A program made the translations under genes and the position numbers. From Pogostemon cablin (taxonomy: Eukaryota; Streptophyta; Magnoliopsida; Lamiales; Lamiaceae), in NCBI GenBank assembly GCA_023678885.1, contig JAHCLQ010000835.1, positions 186,001-250,000 on the forward strand: a stretch of 64,000 nucleotides of DNA, given 5' to 3'. The first letter of the stretch is position 1. Every line of letters begins with the position of its first letter. Positions 10,719-20,789 of the stretch are shown piece after piece. The notes under the pieces were generated by a model. The model was not told the origin of the DNA. It searched no databases and saw only the letters and a list, made by a program, of their open reading frames with translations.

Positions 10719-10877
10719 CCTGAGGGATGCCCTTGGGTTCCTGAGAGTGCAACTAAGGAACTTGTTAAACTACATTCTGAACGATGGAGATCGTGTTTAG
10801 AGCTCTATATCGATGGGAATAAGCCAAAAACAGAAGTCAGGTTTTTGGGCGATTCAATTCTAAGCAGTTGTGGTTAA
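10719..10877 (+). pseudogene. Exon-like C-terminal fragment, unidentified gene
   Basis: Plus strand, opened after a TAG and closed by TAA at 10,875-10,877. It reads through PWVPESATKELVKLHSERW, then LELYIDGNKPKTEVRFLGDS and LSSCG. The composition is clearly protein-like and differs from the AT-rich flanks. It looks like the last exon of a plant gene. I do not recognise the family. The 5' side has decayed and a MITE of the 49.8-kb family follows. Confidence 0.45.
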
Positions 10878-10952
10878 AGGGTATCTCATTATTTTAAATT
10901 ATAATTAAAATTTTTTTTTAGAATTTAATGTTAATTTTAAGATATAAATTGT

Positions 10953-11216
10953 AAGAGACACCCTCTTGTGAGATGGGGACACATCACTAAAGTATGCTTA
11001 TTGTATAGATAAAGTTTGCTTATTTGTAGTTAAAGTATGTTAATAATAAATCATATTATAAACCGCAAAAATCATACTTTAATGCATAATCCAATATACT
11101 TTAGAAAACATACTTTAACATCCATTAAACATACTTTATCTAAATAATTATAGACCTACTTTAACACGTTTCACAAACAGTGACGTCTCACTGTAAGTAA
11201 CGTCTTACAAGACACT
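10953..11216 (-). mobile_element. MITE (family related to 49,798-50,086), reverse orientation
   Basis: The ends carry AGAGACACCCTCTTGTGAGA and the roughly inverted ACGTCTTACAAGACACTTT. The interior is full of AAAGTATG / CATACTTT words. The reverse complement matches the element at 49,798-50,086 (for instance AAAGTATGTTTAATGG, TTAAAGTATGTTTT). No clear target duplication was found. Confidence 0.55.
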
Positions 11217-11480
11217 TTGTCAAATTGTAATTTCATTCTTAAAAAATGCAATATCCTCATTAAAAAAAAGGGCCATAGTAAACTGCCGAAATTCCGAAGC
11301 GAAGAAATACCATGCTGGAAAATGTACTTGTGGGCCGCTGGACTGAGCTGGATGTATTTGGGCTTAAATATTTTAGCTAAATTTGCTGTAAGAATTTAAG
11401 ACGGATAAAAATAAATAAATAAATAAATAAAATAAAATAAAAATTACAATCACTTAAAATAAAAAAAAAATCTTACCGCG

Positions 11481-11667
11481 AGATATAGTTGAGATATATA
11501 CTCCCTTCATCTCGTGTATTTATGCCCGTTTTTATGGGTATAGAGATTAATACGTGTTATTTTTTTAATATATTAGATATAGTTGAGATATATACTCCCT
11601 TCATCTCGTGTATTTATGCCTGTTTTTATGGATTTAGAGATTAATAAGTGTTATTTTTTAATATATA
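11481..11667. repeat. 94-bp tandem duplication
   Basis: AGATATAGTTGAGATATATA then CTCCCTTCATCTCGTG begins at 11,481 and again at 11,575. The unit carries a CTCCCT terminus-like phrase, so it may be a duplicated MITE end. Confidence 0.8.
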
Positions 11668-11786
11668 ATAATGTAATAAGTGTTATTTTTTAATATATAA
11701 TGTAAGAAAATTAAGAAAAAATTGGTAATTTAAAGAGAAAAGTAGATAAATTTGTTGAGATTGATGAGTAAAGTGTAAAAAATATA

Positions 11787-12043
11787 TTCACTCCGTTCCA
11801 TTAAACGTATGTGTTTTTCCATTTTGAATCGTCCCAATACAAAGTGTGCATTTCCCTTTTTATTAAGGGGGACCCACACATATTAATTACTTCTCTCTTC
11901 ATGGGCACACATGTCATACTAATACACCTACTTTACACTAAAATAGGAGTATTATTTTTCTCACATCACTACACATTAAAATATTATATCCCTTAATCAA
12001 CGTGCAAAAAGCAAACGCCCACGTTTCAACGGGACGGAGGGAG
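11787..12043. mobile_element. Stowaway-like MITE 1
   Basis: The left end is TTCACTCCGTTCCATTAAAC. The right end is GTTTCAACGGGACGGAGGGA, its inverted counterpart. Both are next to TA dinucleotides. The length is about 257 bp and it is non-coding. The CTCC-TCCGTCCC terminus and TA target fit Tc1/mariner Stowaway elements. Confidence 0.65.
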
Positions 12044-12058
12044 TATAAAATATACATA

Positions 12059-12279
12059 CTCCCTCCGTCCCCTTCAAAGAGGGTATTTTTTTCATTTTGG
12101 GAGTCCCATCCAAAGAGCCATTTTCCTTTTTTATACACATGGGACCCACATCCACTAATACAATTAAAATATGGGCTCCACACTCTCACTAATACAACTA
12201 TCCACTACACATTAGATAATAATACTCCTCAATTCACGTGCAAAATGCAAAAGACCCTCTTACTATTGGACGGAGAGAG
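12059..12279. mobile_element. Stowaway-like MITE 2
   Basis: The left end is CTCCCTCCGTCCCCTTCAAA after TA (12,057-12,058). The right end is TATTGGACGGAGAGAG before TA (12,280-12,281). It lies 15 bp from MITE 1 and is related to it. Internal phrases such as GGGACCCACA and TCACGTGCAAAA are shared. Confidence 0.7.
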
Positions 12280-12373
12280 TATTTTTTTACCATTAATGAA
12301 AACATGTAAAAATACGTGGGGCAGTTGAGATGTTACATAAGTATCGTCCTTGTTAATTTGGTGTAGAAGTGTG

Positions 12374-12792
12374 TGTTAGGATAGACAGATCCTCATTCAT
12401 TCCTAAGGAACAAATAAAGAAGAGCCTACAAAGCACAACACAAGAATTTATGTGGAAAACTCCAAAATCGGAGAAAACCACGGACCGAGAAAATATCACT
12501 TGCGAAAAATTTTTACAATCACATAGAATTTCTCTCTCCTGACCCCAATCCGTTCACTCTTACAAATCTTTGACTAATTCACACCTTTCTTCCTATTCTC
12601 ACAACCAAGAATCCAAGAAAGGAATTTAAGAAGAATCACACACAAAGATTAAATTATACTTGATTGGTGCACTTGACATCAAGTCCAAGGGTTTCCTTAT
12701 ATAGCACCAGGATCCCTCCCATTTTACTCTTCATCCGATGTGGGATAAAGAAATAAAAGAAATCCTTCTTTTATTCTTGACAAAAATCAACA
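12374..12792 (-). repeat. copia-B 3' LTR (left end)
   Basis: On the plus strand it reads TGTTAGGATAGACAGATCCT ... AAAAATCAACA. It is collinear with 41,210-41,628 and the same length. A minus-strand TATA box (TATATAAGG) corresponds to 12,695-12,703. Next to it on the minus strand is GACAAGATGGAGAT, the polypurine tract typical of copia elements. Confidence 0.85.
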
Positions 12793-13177
12793 ATCTCCAT
12801 CTTGTCAAAATAAAAGAAGACTCATTGTCTTCACCGACAATCATTCTCAACCCCGAGAATCCCTTAGAATCAACCATTCTAAGAATCATCGTCTTCACCG
12901 ACAATCCATTCTCAATCCCGAGAATCCTACTCCACTATATGAGTAGACCACTTAGAATCAATCATTCTAAGAATTTCATGCGGCACATATCGAAAATACC
13001 TGCTGATATTTATGGTGCTACTTCCAGCTCTTTGCTCCCCTGGAAGTCCATCAGCCATCGATATACATCCACCACACACCCTACATCACCTGCCAAATCA
13101 ATGTCCGTGTGCAAACTTGTGGACCAGCTAATATTATTACATCTTTTCCATGACAACTGAATGTCATAAGGATCCCC
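12793..13177 (-). other. copia-B internal region, 3' part
   Basis: It contains a near-duplicate pair of phrases (CATCTTCACCGACAATC-type words at about 12,826 and 12,890, and AGAATCAACCATTCTAAGAA / AGAATCAATCATTCTAAGAA). The plus-strand open frame 12,738-13,160 crosses the LTR boundary and is not credible as a gene. No pol motif is seen. Confidence 0.5.
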
Positions 13178-14019
13178 TGTTGGCGTTCGATCGTTTGGTT
13201 AACGTGAACTATTAGGGTTCCATACGTTTTTAACAAGCAGCGGAAGCAAGAAAACAAAAAACGTATTACCTTTCACCAGTCTCCCCATGTTTAAGATATA
13301 TAATTCCCATTAATTAATTAAGTTACTCACAACTCCATTAATTAATTTCTCATCCGAGAGTAGTACCACTCAACCTCACTATCATGCCGGAATAAATCAA
13401 CCTGCAAATTTTACATGATAATCCTTATGAGCTCCTCAAGGGGACATCATCAACCTATGTCGGACATGGATTCCTTCTACAATCAACATCACACACCATA
13501 GAGACAGTACTATTTCCCAATTCACCGAGTTTGTTGATTTAATTACATGTAAATCTCACCCATTGATGAATCAAAGAAATACATACTGCCTTACATGTCG
13601 AGGTTATTGTATAGAGATTAAGGGCACGAACATCCATAATAACTGAGATCAAGTTCTCCTATAAGTCAGTATAAGTCGAACGATCTCAAGCGGTCCAGCT
13701 CAATACACACAAAGTACATTAATGTGATTCTATAGCCAAGACAAGCTAATACCAAACCATACTACAACCATCCCGATAGAGAGTCCCCGTCTATCTCGGT
13801 TGTGAGCATCTGTTTATACTTTATAAGAAAACCGATAATATGATCTTTCGCGTGTTGTCGCACAATATATTATCTACAGTATAAAGTATGTGGACTATTG
13901 CATCAAACATATAAATAAATTATAAGACGCAATCATTTGATCATATGATTCTCATTTCAAATAAATTATTATAACATTGTTCATACAAAAAGCTAGACTT
14001 TTAGTATATAATCCAACAT
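13178..14019 (-). mobile_element. copia-A solo LTR, internally deleted, TSD TCCCC
   Basis: It starts TGTTGGCGTTCGATCGTTTG and ends TATATAATCCAACA. It is flanked by TCCCC at 13,173-13,177 and 14,020-14,024. Compared with full 1.4-kb copies about 550 bp are missing at 13,280, where CTTTCACCAG runs straight into TCTCCCCATG. This removes the TATA region. It sits inside copia-B. Confidence 0.85.
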
Positions 14020-14059
14020 CCCCAATAATATTAACTCAATATTCGGAGTTGTTGCCGTA

Positions 14060-14674
14060 TTATGAGAGTGATAATTCACATATTGAAAGCTCTGATTTAT
14101 GTGAAATTGAGTACGATTTGGTTTATTATTGAGACGAATTGGATTGTTTATAGAAAAGCCACAAATCAGATGATACTAAGGCTATTTGAGCGTATTTATA
14201 TAGGAAAACAAGTCTTAAGTGCTAGGAATTTGAAGACACAATTTTCGAGGTGATTTCTGAAGTGTCGTTCGACTTGGAGGAGTTGTTTGACCAGAATCAG
14301 TGAAGTCGAACAATAGGTATAAATCGAACGAAAGGCATTTCAGCTTACAGAGAGGTCATTCGACCAGTGAAGTCTGTTCGACCAAAATAAGTCGGGTCGA
14401 ACGAAGGAAGTCAAGTCGAACGGGGAGTAGAGATGAAGTTCAAATTACAGATGTTCCGTTCAACCAGCGTTCGACCAAGAGGTCCCATTCGACCATGCCA
14501 AGTCTGGTCGAATGGCGACGTATCAGCTCCGAAAAGTTGGGATTTTCACCTCCAGTGCATGCATGTGTGTGTTTTCGACGAAAAAGCCCAATACAGGTCC
14601 ATGAGGAGATGTAACATGTATAAAAGGGTGTCCGATCACACCAAAAAGAGGAGTTAGATTCCACATACATCCTA
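14060..14674 (+). repeat. Athila-like 5' LTR, first part
   Basis: Collinear with the first 615 or so bases of the 3' LTR (from 38,814). It starts TTATGAGAGTGATAATTCAC, where the 3' LTR has TGATGAGAG. It carries TTCGACC/GGTCGAA modules at 14,270-14,515 and a TATA box TATAAAAG at 14,619-14,626. It is interrupted at TCCTA by the copia-A cluster. Confidence 0.85.
14270..14515 (+). repeat. TTCGACC/GGTCGAA modules in 5' LTR
   Basis: Two to three modules of about 100 bp. Each begins with a TTACAGA phrase (14,344 and 14,446) followed by forward TTCGACC-type words and then inverted GGTCGAA-type words. The same arrangement occurs at 27,095-27,445, 31,404-31,772 and 39,023-39,268 in the same element. 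Confidence 0.75.
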
Positions 14675-14794
14675 TGCTGGTGTTCAATCGTTTGATTAAC
14701 GTGAACCATTAGAGTTCCATACGTTTCTAATTCAACGAAAGCAAGAAATCAAAGAAACGTATTACCTTTCACCAGGGTATGTTAAAGAAGATAG

Positions 14795-14903
14795 ATTCTC
14801 GTTGGCAGCCTGCACATCCTCACCATTTTGGGCATAACTGTCTCATCTAATATCGGATTTGAGTGATCTAAGCGCCAAAACGATCATCTCTTCCGTGGCT
14901 TTC
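14795..14903 (-). promoter_or_regulatory. Module shared with the Athila-type LTR at 33,519-33,627 and 33,721-33,803
   Basis: This part of the copia-A LTR, transcribed-strand side, contains ATTCTCGTTGGCAGC, CACCATTTTGGGCATAACT, GAGTGATCTAAGCGCC and CTCTTCCGTGGCTTTC. Bases 14,821-14,903 align without gaps to 33,721-33,803 in a Ty3-type LTR, about 61 of 83 identical by my count. Function unknown. It lies on the leader/R-U5 side of the TATA box in the copia-A LTR. Confidence 0.6.
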
Positions 14904-15113
14904 GGTATGTCACATGTTGAATTTCGAGGTCTATACGAATTTATAAAAATTGTGCAGTTGGCGGACAGCAGCAGCAAACAACCTCTTGATCTTCTGCTGT
15001 ATTCCCAAGTCCAATCTCGACGTCGTGTCGACGACGATCTTCGAGATCTTCTCAATCTGCTATTCCGTCGACCCTCTTCATGTGTTAGGCATGTCTCACT
15101 TAGAGGTTAGAAC

Positions 15114-16386
15114 TGTTGCATAGTATACTAAAAGTCTAGCTTTTTGTATGAACAATGTTATAACAATTTATTTGAAATGCTTATAAAGTATAAACAGATG
15201 CTCACAACCGAGATAGACGGGGACTCTCTATTGGGACGGTTGTAGTGTGATTTGGTATTAGTTTGTCTTGACTATAGAATCACATTAGTGCACATTATGT
15301 GTATTGAGCAGGACCACTTGAGATCATTCGACTTGTACTATTTATATAGGAGAACTTGATCTCATTTATTATGGATGTTCATGCTCTTAATCCCTATACA
15401 ATAACCTCGACACGTAGGGCAGTATGTATTTCATTGATTCATCAATGGGTGAGATTTACATGTAATTAAATCAACAAACTCGGTGAGTTGGGAAATAGTG
15501 ATGTCTCAATGGTGTGCTGTTGATTGTAGAAGGAATCATTGTCCGTTATAGGCTGATGATGTCCCCTTGAGGAGCTCATAAGGATTATCATGTAAACACT
15601 ATAGGTGGATTTATTCCGGCATGATAATGAGGTTGAGTGGTACTACTCTCGGATGAGATATTAATTAATGGAGTTGTCAGTAACTTAATTAATTAATGGG
15701 CATTGTATATCTTAAACATGGGGAGACTAACGGGCTCATAATAAGAAGGAGCCCATAACGTAATTATGGGATTAGAACGGTAGTGCAGTAATAATATTTT
15801 AGTGATATATATTATTATTATTGGACTTAAGTATAAGCTTTGGGTTAAGCTTGGATAATTAAGCCGAATGGAGGCCCAACTCTAATTTCTCCTCCTGGTC
15901 CCTGCTGTATCCCATATATAAGTCATCTCAGCTGTCCGGAAACCCTAATCTAAGAGATTAATCACGTCTAACATGTAAGGAGGGTGAGGGAACAGCAGAT
16001 TGAGAAGATCTCGAGGATCGTCGCCCATATGATATCGAGATTGGACTTGGGAATACAGCAGAAGATCAGAAGGTTGTTTGCTGCTGCTGTCCGCCAACTT
16101 GCATGATTTTTATAAAATCGTACAGAAGTCAAAATTTGACTTATGATATAGTGACGGAAAGCCACAGAAGAGTGGATCGTTTTGGCTTGTATATCACTCA
16201 AATTCGAGATCGGATGAGAGAGTTATGCCCAAAACGGTGAGGCTGCACAGGCTGCCAGCGAGAATTCATCTTCTCCAACATACCCTGGTGAAAGGTAATA
16301 CGTTTTTTATTTTCTTGCTTCCGCTGACTGTTAGAAACGTATGGAACCCTAACGGTTCATGTTAACCAAATGATCAAATGCCAACA
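15114..16386 (+). repeat. copia-A 5' LTR
   Basis: It starts TGTTGCATAGTATACTAAAA and ends CAAATGCCAACA. Relative to the 1398-bp copy at 47,723 it lacks about 130 bp at 15,180 (GAAATG joins CTTATAAAG). TATA box TATATAA at 15,915-15,921. Confidence 0.9.
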
Positions 16387-16388
16387 AT

Positions 16389-16400
16389 TGGTATCAGAGC
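16389..16400 (+). promoter_or_regulatory. Primer-binding site, tRNA-iMet
   Basis: TGGTATCAGAGC lies two bases after the LTR end. It is complementary to the 3' end of plant initiator methionine tRNA, the usual primer of copia elements. Confidence 0.95.
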
Positions 16401-16444
16401 TTCGGTTTTGTGGTGAAGCGTGACATGTTAGGCTAGGGTTTATG

Positions 16445-18069
16445 TGGAATATGTGGTTTAATTATAAATTAGAATCACATAGAATTAGTGTTTTTATGTA
16501 ATTTGATTTTGCTTGGAAAACCCTGTATCGTGTTTTGTCGATCGCTGTATGTGTTGGTGAAAGTTTGATCGAGCGATGAATTTATTTGTTGGCGATGATC
16601 GATGAGTGTCAACTGGTGAAAGTGATGAACGACGACACATGATGGCTAATGAATGGAGATGGGATGCGGTGGTCATGGGATTGGTCGACGGGTGGCCGCC
16701 AACACCGACAGGCTACGGCAGAAGGATCCAGAAGACAGAATGATCGGACCTGTCAACATGTGATGGTGAAAGTCATCATCGCTAGGGTTGGCGAGACCCA
16801 CTTGCTGGAGCGGGGCTGAATACGGCGGCTAATGGTGAGGGGCTGATGGTGAGGTGCCGGACAGCCCCAGCATCGCTCATAGGCGTGGCTGATAGCTGAG
16901 GCAGCACGGCACTGGCCAGCATCGGCTGGGCAGCGCGATTGTAGGCTGTGGCACGATTGCTCACAGGCAGCTCGAATAACACACGGCTGGACTGTGTTAC
17001 GTCGACGGCTAAAGGCATCCAGTGGCGTGGAAAATCCCGCAAATAGTGACTTTCTTGGCGAGTAAGATTGGAGAGTTGCTGGTGATGCGGATGTAGGTGG
17101 TAGCTTTTTCGGGCGAGCCCATCGTGTCTCCGGTCGGGTCAGCATGGATTTCCAATCGAGTCAGCATCCAGTTCCGGGTGAGTCCATGAGTTTTGGCTAA
17201 CGATTGTTCCGAGCGTGTCTCCCAGGTGGCCGGTCGTGTCTGCACGTGTTTAGGGTGAGTTCGACATGTATCCAGTCGAGTCCCCTTTGGCATGCTGGTC
17301 AAGCTCGATGTCGGTGGCGTGGATGGCGTTTGCTAATGAGCAGCGTAGTGTGAAAGCGTGCACTATTTCTAGGCAGAGGCGCTTGATCAGGCGCCTGGTT
17401 TTCACACATGTTTTTTGGGGCAAGTCATGTACAGGGTGTGGACAATAAGCAAGCCGGAACGTGGGTGCAGTGGCTGTCGCCTGTCGGTCACTAAGGACAC
17501 GCAGCCGGCCATCCTGAGACGATGGTGGGCGTTTGGCGCACGGTGATGAGCAGCTTGCTGTGCACGAACTCCATCATCTGCTGGGCGTGAGGCGTACGAG
17601 TCATGCTAGGGAAAGGCACGACTGACAAAAGGATGCGCACAGCTGCACAAATGGTCTTGCGGCACGATAGGGGATTGACACTGATTGCAAGTGGCATGAC
17701 TCATGGCCTGCCAGCACGACCGCAGAGTGCTGTTGGCATGAGTCGTAAAGCTTTAGTTGCAGGAAGATTGCTGCTGGCGTGAGGGCGGAAGGTGTTGGGT
17801 GTGCTGGGCTGATGGCCGTTGCTGGTTCAGGTGTGTCGAGCAAGGCACACAATACCGGGCAGGTTGTCTGGTGCGAATGCGTAGTGTCGGCCAATATGTT
17901 TGGAGGACATCGTGCGGTTTGCTCGGTGTTGAACATGCTGGATGGGCAACTAGGTGTGAGGATGACGAGTAGGGTGCCGAAGTGGTGGAACAGGTTGCCG
18001 GACAAATAATTTGGAGGAAAATTCGTGAAGATCGGCTTCTGGTTTTCAGATTAGGTCAATCCCCGTCTG
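16445..18069. other. GC-rich leader block unique to this copia-A copy
   Basis: Both copia-A copies share GGCTAGGGTTTATGT before and TTGCCC-CATTCGTG after this position. Between them this copy has 1.6 kb of visibly GC-rich DNA (GGCAGCACGGCACTGGCCAG and similar), whereas the copy at 49,176-50,354 has an AT-rich tandem array. Open frames occur on both strands (for example 16,753-17,145 minus, 17,601-18,005 minus), as expected from GC-rich sequence. I recognise no domain in any of them. Short repeated phrases like TCGAGTC / GGGTGAGTC occur at 17,130-17,285. Confidence 0.6.
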
Positions 18070-19090
18070 CGTTGCCCACATTCGTGATTGGTAGCGAACA
18101 ATCGAATTCACTGATATATAACTGTTAATAATTGATTTAATTATTTGATTATTGTTATATATGTTATGCATGATTCTCTGTGATTTACTGCCTTATGTGC
18201 CGTAATAGGAGCATGCTAGGTTGCGTATTTTATTTTGAATATTATATGCATGTAAAAACTCTCGGTGTTAAATAACTAAGTGGGAGAGGGGATTGGTTAT
18301 TAATTCCCATGGCCTCCATTATTGGTTTGTAAGTGATGTGAGTAAACTTGCGTGTTGGCATAGACCTTCCTCCCCATCGAATGAATTTATTCACGGATCA
18401 CTGGTACAGTCTTCATTAAATAATTATTGTTTGTAATGCAATGCACATGAACTTGTGTGTTGGCATAGACCTTCCTCCCCAAAGGATGAGTTTATTTGCG
18501 GATCACTGTACAAACTTATAATTGATGACTGTAGGAAGTTATCCGAGCGCATGTGTACTTCTCTATCTGTAAGACACATAAGCTTTGATCGCAGACTTGT
18601 GGTCAAATAATGGTGTACACTTAGATGTAAATAATAAGTATCTTCCCCATCGGAGTCACTGCTTTTATTTGCATGGCTAAAGAGGAACCGACTATTAATT
18701 ATTTTATCATGAGATTAGGTTGACAAATGAAATTAATGGGTAAAACCTTCTCTTGTAAATATTCAGTTTTGTAAACGTCCACACTATCGTGGCTTGCAAA
18801 CTCACGGTGCTTGAGACGTCGGTGAATTTTATTTATATTATTTTGAGGGAATCAATATAAATGGACAATTTCAAAGATTTGATCGGTGTATTTATTTATG
18901 ATTCTCTGTTTTTTCAAATGGTTTTTCCTTGCTTATTGTTTACTAAAATAAACATATTTAATTGTCCAAAATTAGATGATTAGAAAAGAATCTTGGTTTT
19001 GATTTTTACTGCTTAGAAAAATAAAATGTGTTCTCACTAAGGATGTCATATGATGCCTATTAAAGTCTCTAGTAGAGGTGTGAGAGGTTA
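18070..19090 (+). other. copia-A leader, conserved part
   Basis: Matches 50,355-51,395 of the second copy closely. It contains a repeated phrase GTGTTGGCATAGACCTTCCT (18,352 and 18,458), about 106 bp apart. No protein signature is seen. Confidence 0.6.
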
Positions 19091-19390
19091 ATAGAAATAT
19101 GATGGTCTCATGCAACTCTTCAGATACTTGAGTAAGTTAGAAAGGCAAGAGATCATGGATAGCTTGATGAATGAATTGAAAATGGTTGGAGTAGAAATTG
19201 AAGGGGAAACATAGATCAATTTATTCTTCATAATTTGCCTAGTTGTTTTGAGCAAGTTCTACCTGAAATACGAGAGGTTGTATATGGTGGAGAACTTCTA
19301 ACAAAATATGTGGCGAAGGAAATCCAATTTTATCAAGATGTGAACAAGGATAGTATACCATTCACTAGTTGTTGAAGCATGATTAGGGAT
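19091..19390 (+). pseudogene. copia-A gag remnant
   Basis: Reading in shifting frames gives MNELKMVGVEIEGE, then HNLPSCFEQVLPEIREVVY and GGELLTKYVAKEI. This fits the C-terminal half of copia-type gag (retrotran_gag_2/UBN2-like). Stops interrupt it. The homologous stretch at 51,400-51,690 has the same wording, so the sequence was coding in the ancestor. Confidence 0.55.
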
Positions 19391-19400
19391 GGTATGTACT

Positions 19401-20789
19401 TGTTGGCATTTGATTGTTTGGTTAACGTGACTCGTTAGGGTTCCATACATTTCTAACATGCAGCGGAAGCAAGAAAACCAAGAAACGTATTACCTTTCAC
19501 CAGGGTATGTTGAAGAAGATGATTCTCGCAGGCAGCATGCGCAGCATCACGAGAATGGCCATAACTTCCTCATCCGATCTCCGGTTTGAGTGATCTATAT
19601 GGAAAATCGATCCTCTCTTCGGCGGCTTTCTGCCAGTATCTCCCACATTCTGATATGACTTCTGCATGATTTTATAAAAATCGTACAAAGTGGCGGAGAG
19701 CAGCAGAAAACAACCTTCCGGTCTTCTACTGTATTCCCAAGTCCAATCTCGACGTCGTGTGGGAGACGATACTCGAGATTTTCTCAATCTGCTGTTCCCT
19801 CACCCTCTTACATAGTGTTAGGCGTGTTTCATTAGGGTTTATAGATAGCTGAGATGACTTATACATGGGCTACAACAGGGAGCAGGAGGAGAAATTGGGT
19901 TGGGTCTCCATTGGGCTTAAGTATCCAAGCTTAGCCCAAAGCTTATACTTAAGTCCAATAATAATAATATAGTCCACTAAAATATTATTACTGCACTGCC
20001 TTTCCAATCCCATAATTACGTTATGTGCTCCTTCTTATTATGAGCCCGTTAGTCTCCCCATGTTTAAGATATACAATGTCCATTAATTAATTAAGTTACT
20101 GACAACTCAAATTAATTAATATCTCATCTGAGAGTAGTACCACTCAACTTTATTATCATGCCGGAGTTAATCCACTTGCAAGATTTACATGATAATCCTT
20201 ATGTGCTCCTCAAGGGGACATCATCAACCTATGATGGATATGGATTCCTTCTACAATCAACAGCACACCATAGAGATAGCACTACTTCCCAACTCACCGA
20301 GTTTGTTGATTTAATACATGTAAATCTCACCCATTGATGAATCAAAGAAGTACATACTGCCTTACGTGTCGAGGTTATTGTATAGGGATTAAGAGCACAA
20401 ACATCCATAATAACAGAGATCAAGTTCTCCTATAAGTCAGTATAAGTCGAACGATCTCAAGCGGTCCTGCTCAATACACACAAAGCACACTAATGTGATT
20501 CTATAGCCAAGACAAGCTAATACCAAACCACACTACAACCATCCCAATAGAGAGTCCCCATCTATCTCGGTTGTGAGCCTCTGTTTATACTTTATAAGAA
20601 AACCGACAATATGATTTTCTGCGTGTTGTTGCACAACATATTATCTACAGTATAAGGTAAGTGGACTATTGCATCGTGCATATAAATAAATTATAAGACG
20701 CAATCATTTGATCATATGATTCTCATTTCAAATAAATTGTTATAACATTGTTCATACAAAAAGCTAGACATTTAGTATACAGTCCAAAA
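19401..20789 (-). mobile_element. copia-A LTR (minus), no target duplication
   Basis: It starts TGTTGGCATTTGATTG and ends GTATACAGTCCAAAA, 1389 bp. The left flank GTACT is not repeated on the right (GATCG). The host's protease and integrase region is missing at the same place, so a deletion or LTR-LTR recombination accompanied its arrival or its aftermath. Confidence 0.85.

Noticed and set aside
12738..13160. 140-codon plus-strand ORF
   Set aside because: It starts inside the copia-B LTR, crosses its boundary and runs antisense to the element. No recognisable motif.
14440..14709. ORFs inside the Athila-like LTR on both strands
   Set aside because: They overlap the TTCGACC modules and TATA box, and the corresponding frames in the other LTR copy do not keep the same boundaries.
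16389..16400. tRNA gene
   Set aside because: TGGTATCAGAGC here and at 49,123 and 41,196 is only the 12-base primer-binding match at LTR ends; no cloverleaf follows.
16753..18009. Several open frames of 70-134 codons on both strands
   Set aside because: They overlap one another on opposite strands in GC-rich DNA where stops are rare. No domain or homologous frame exists in the sister element.
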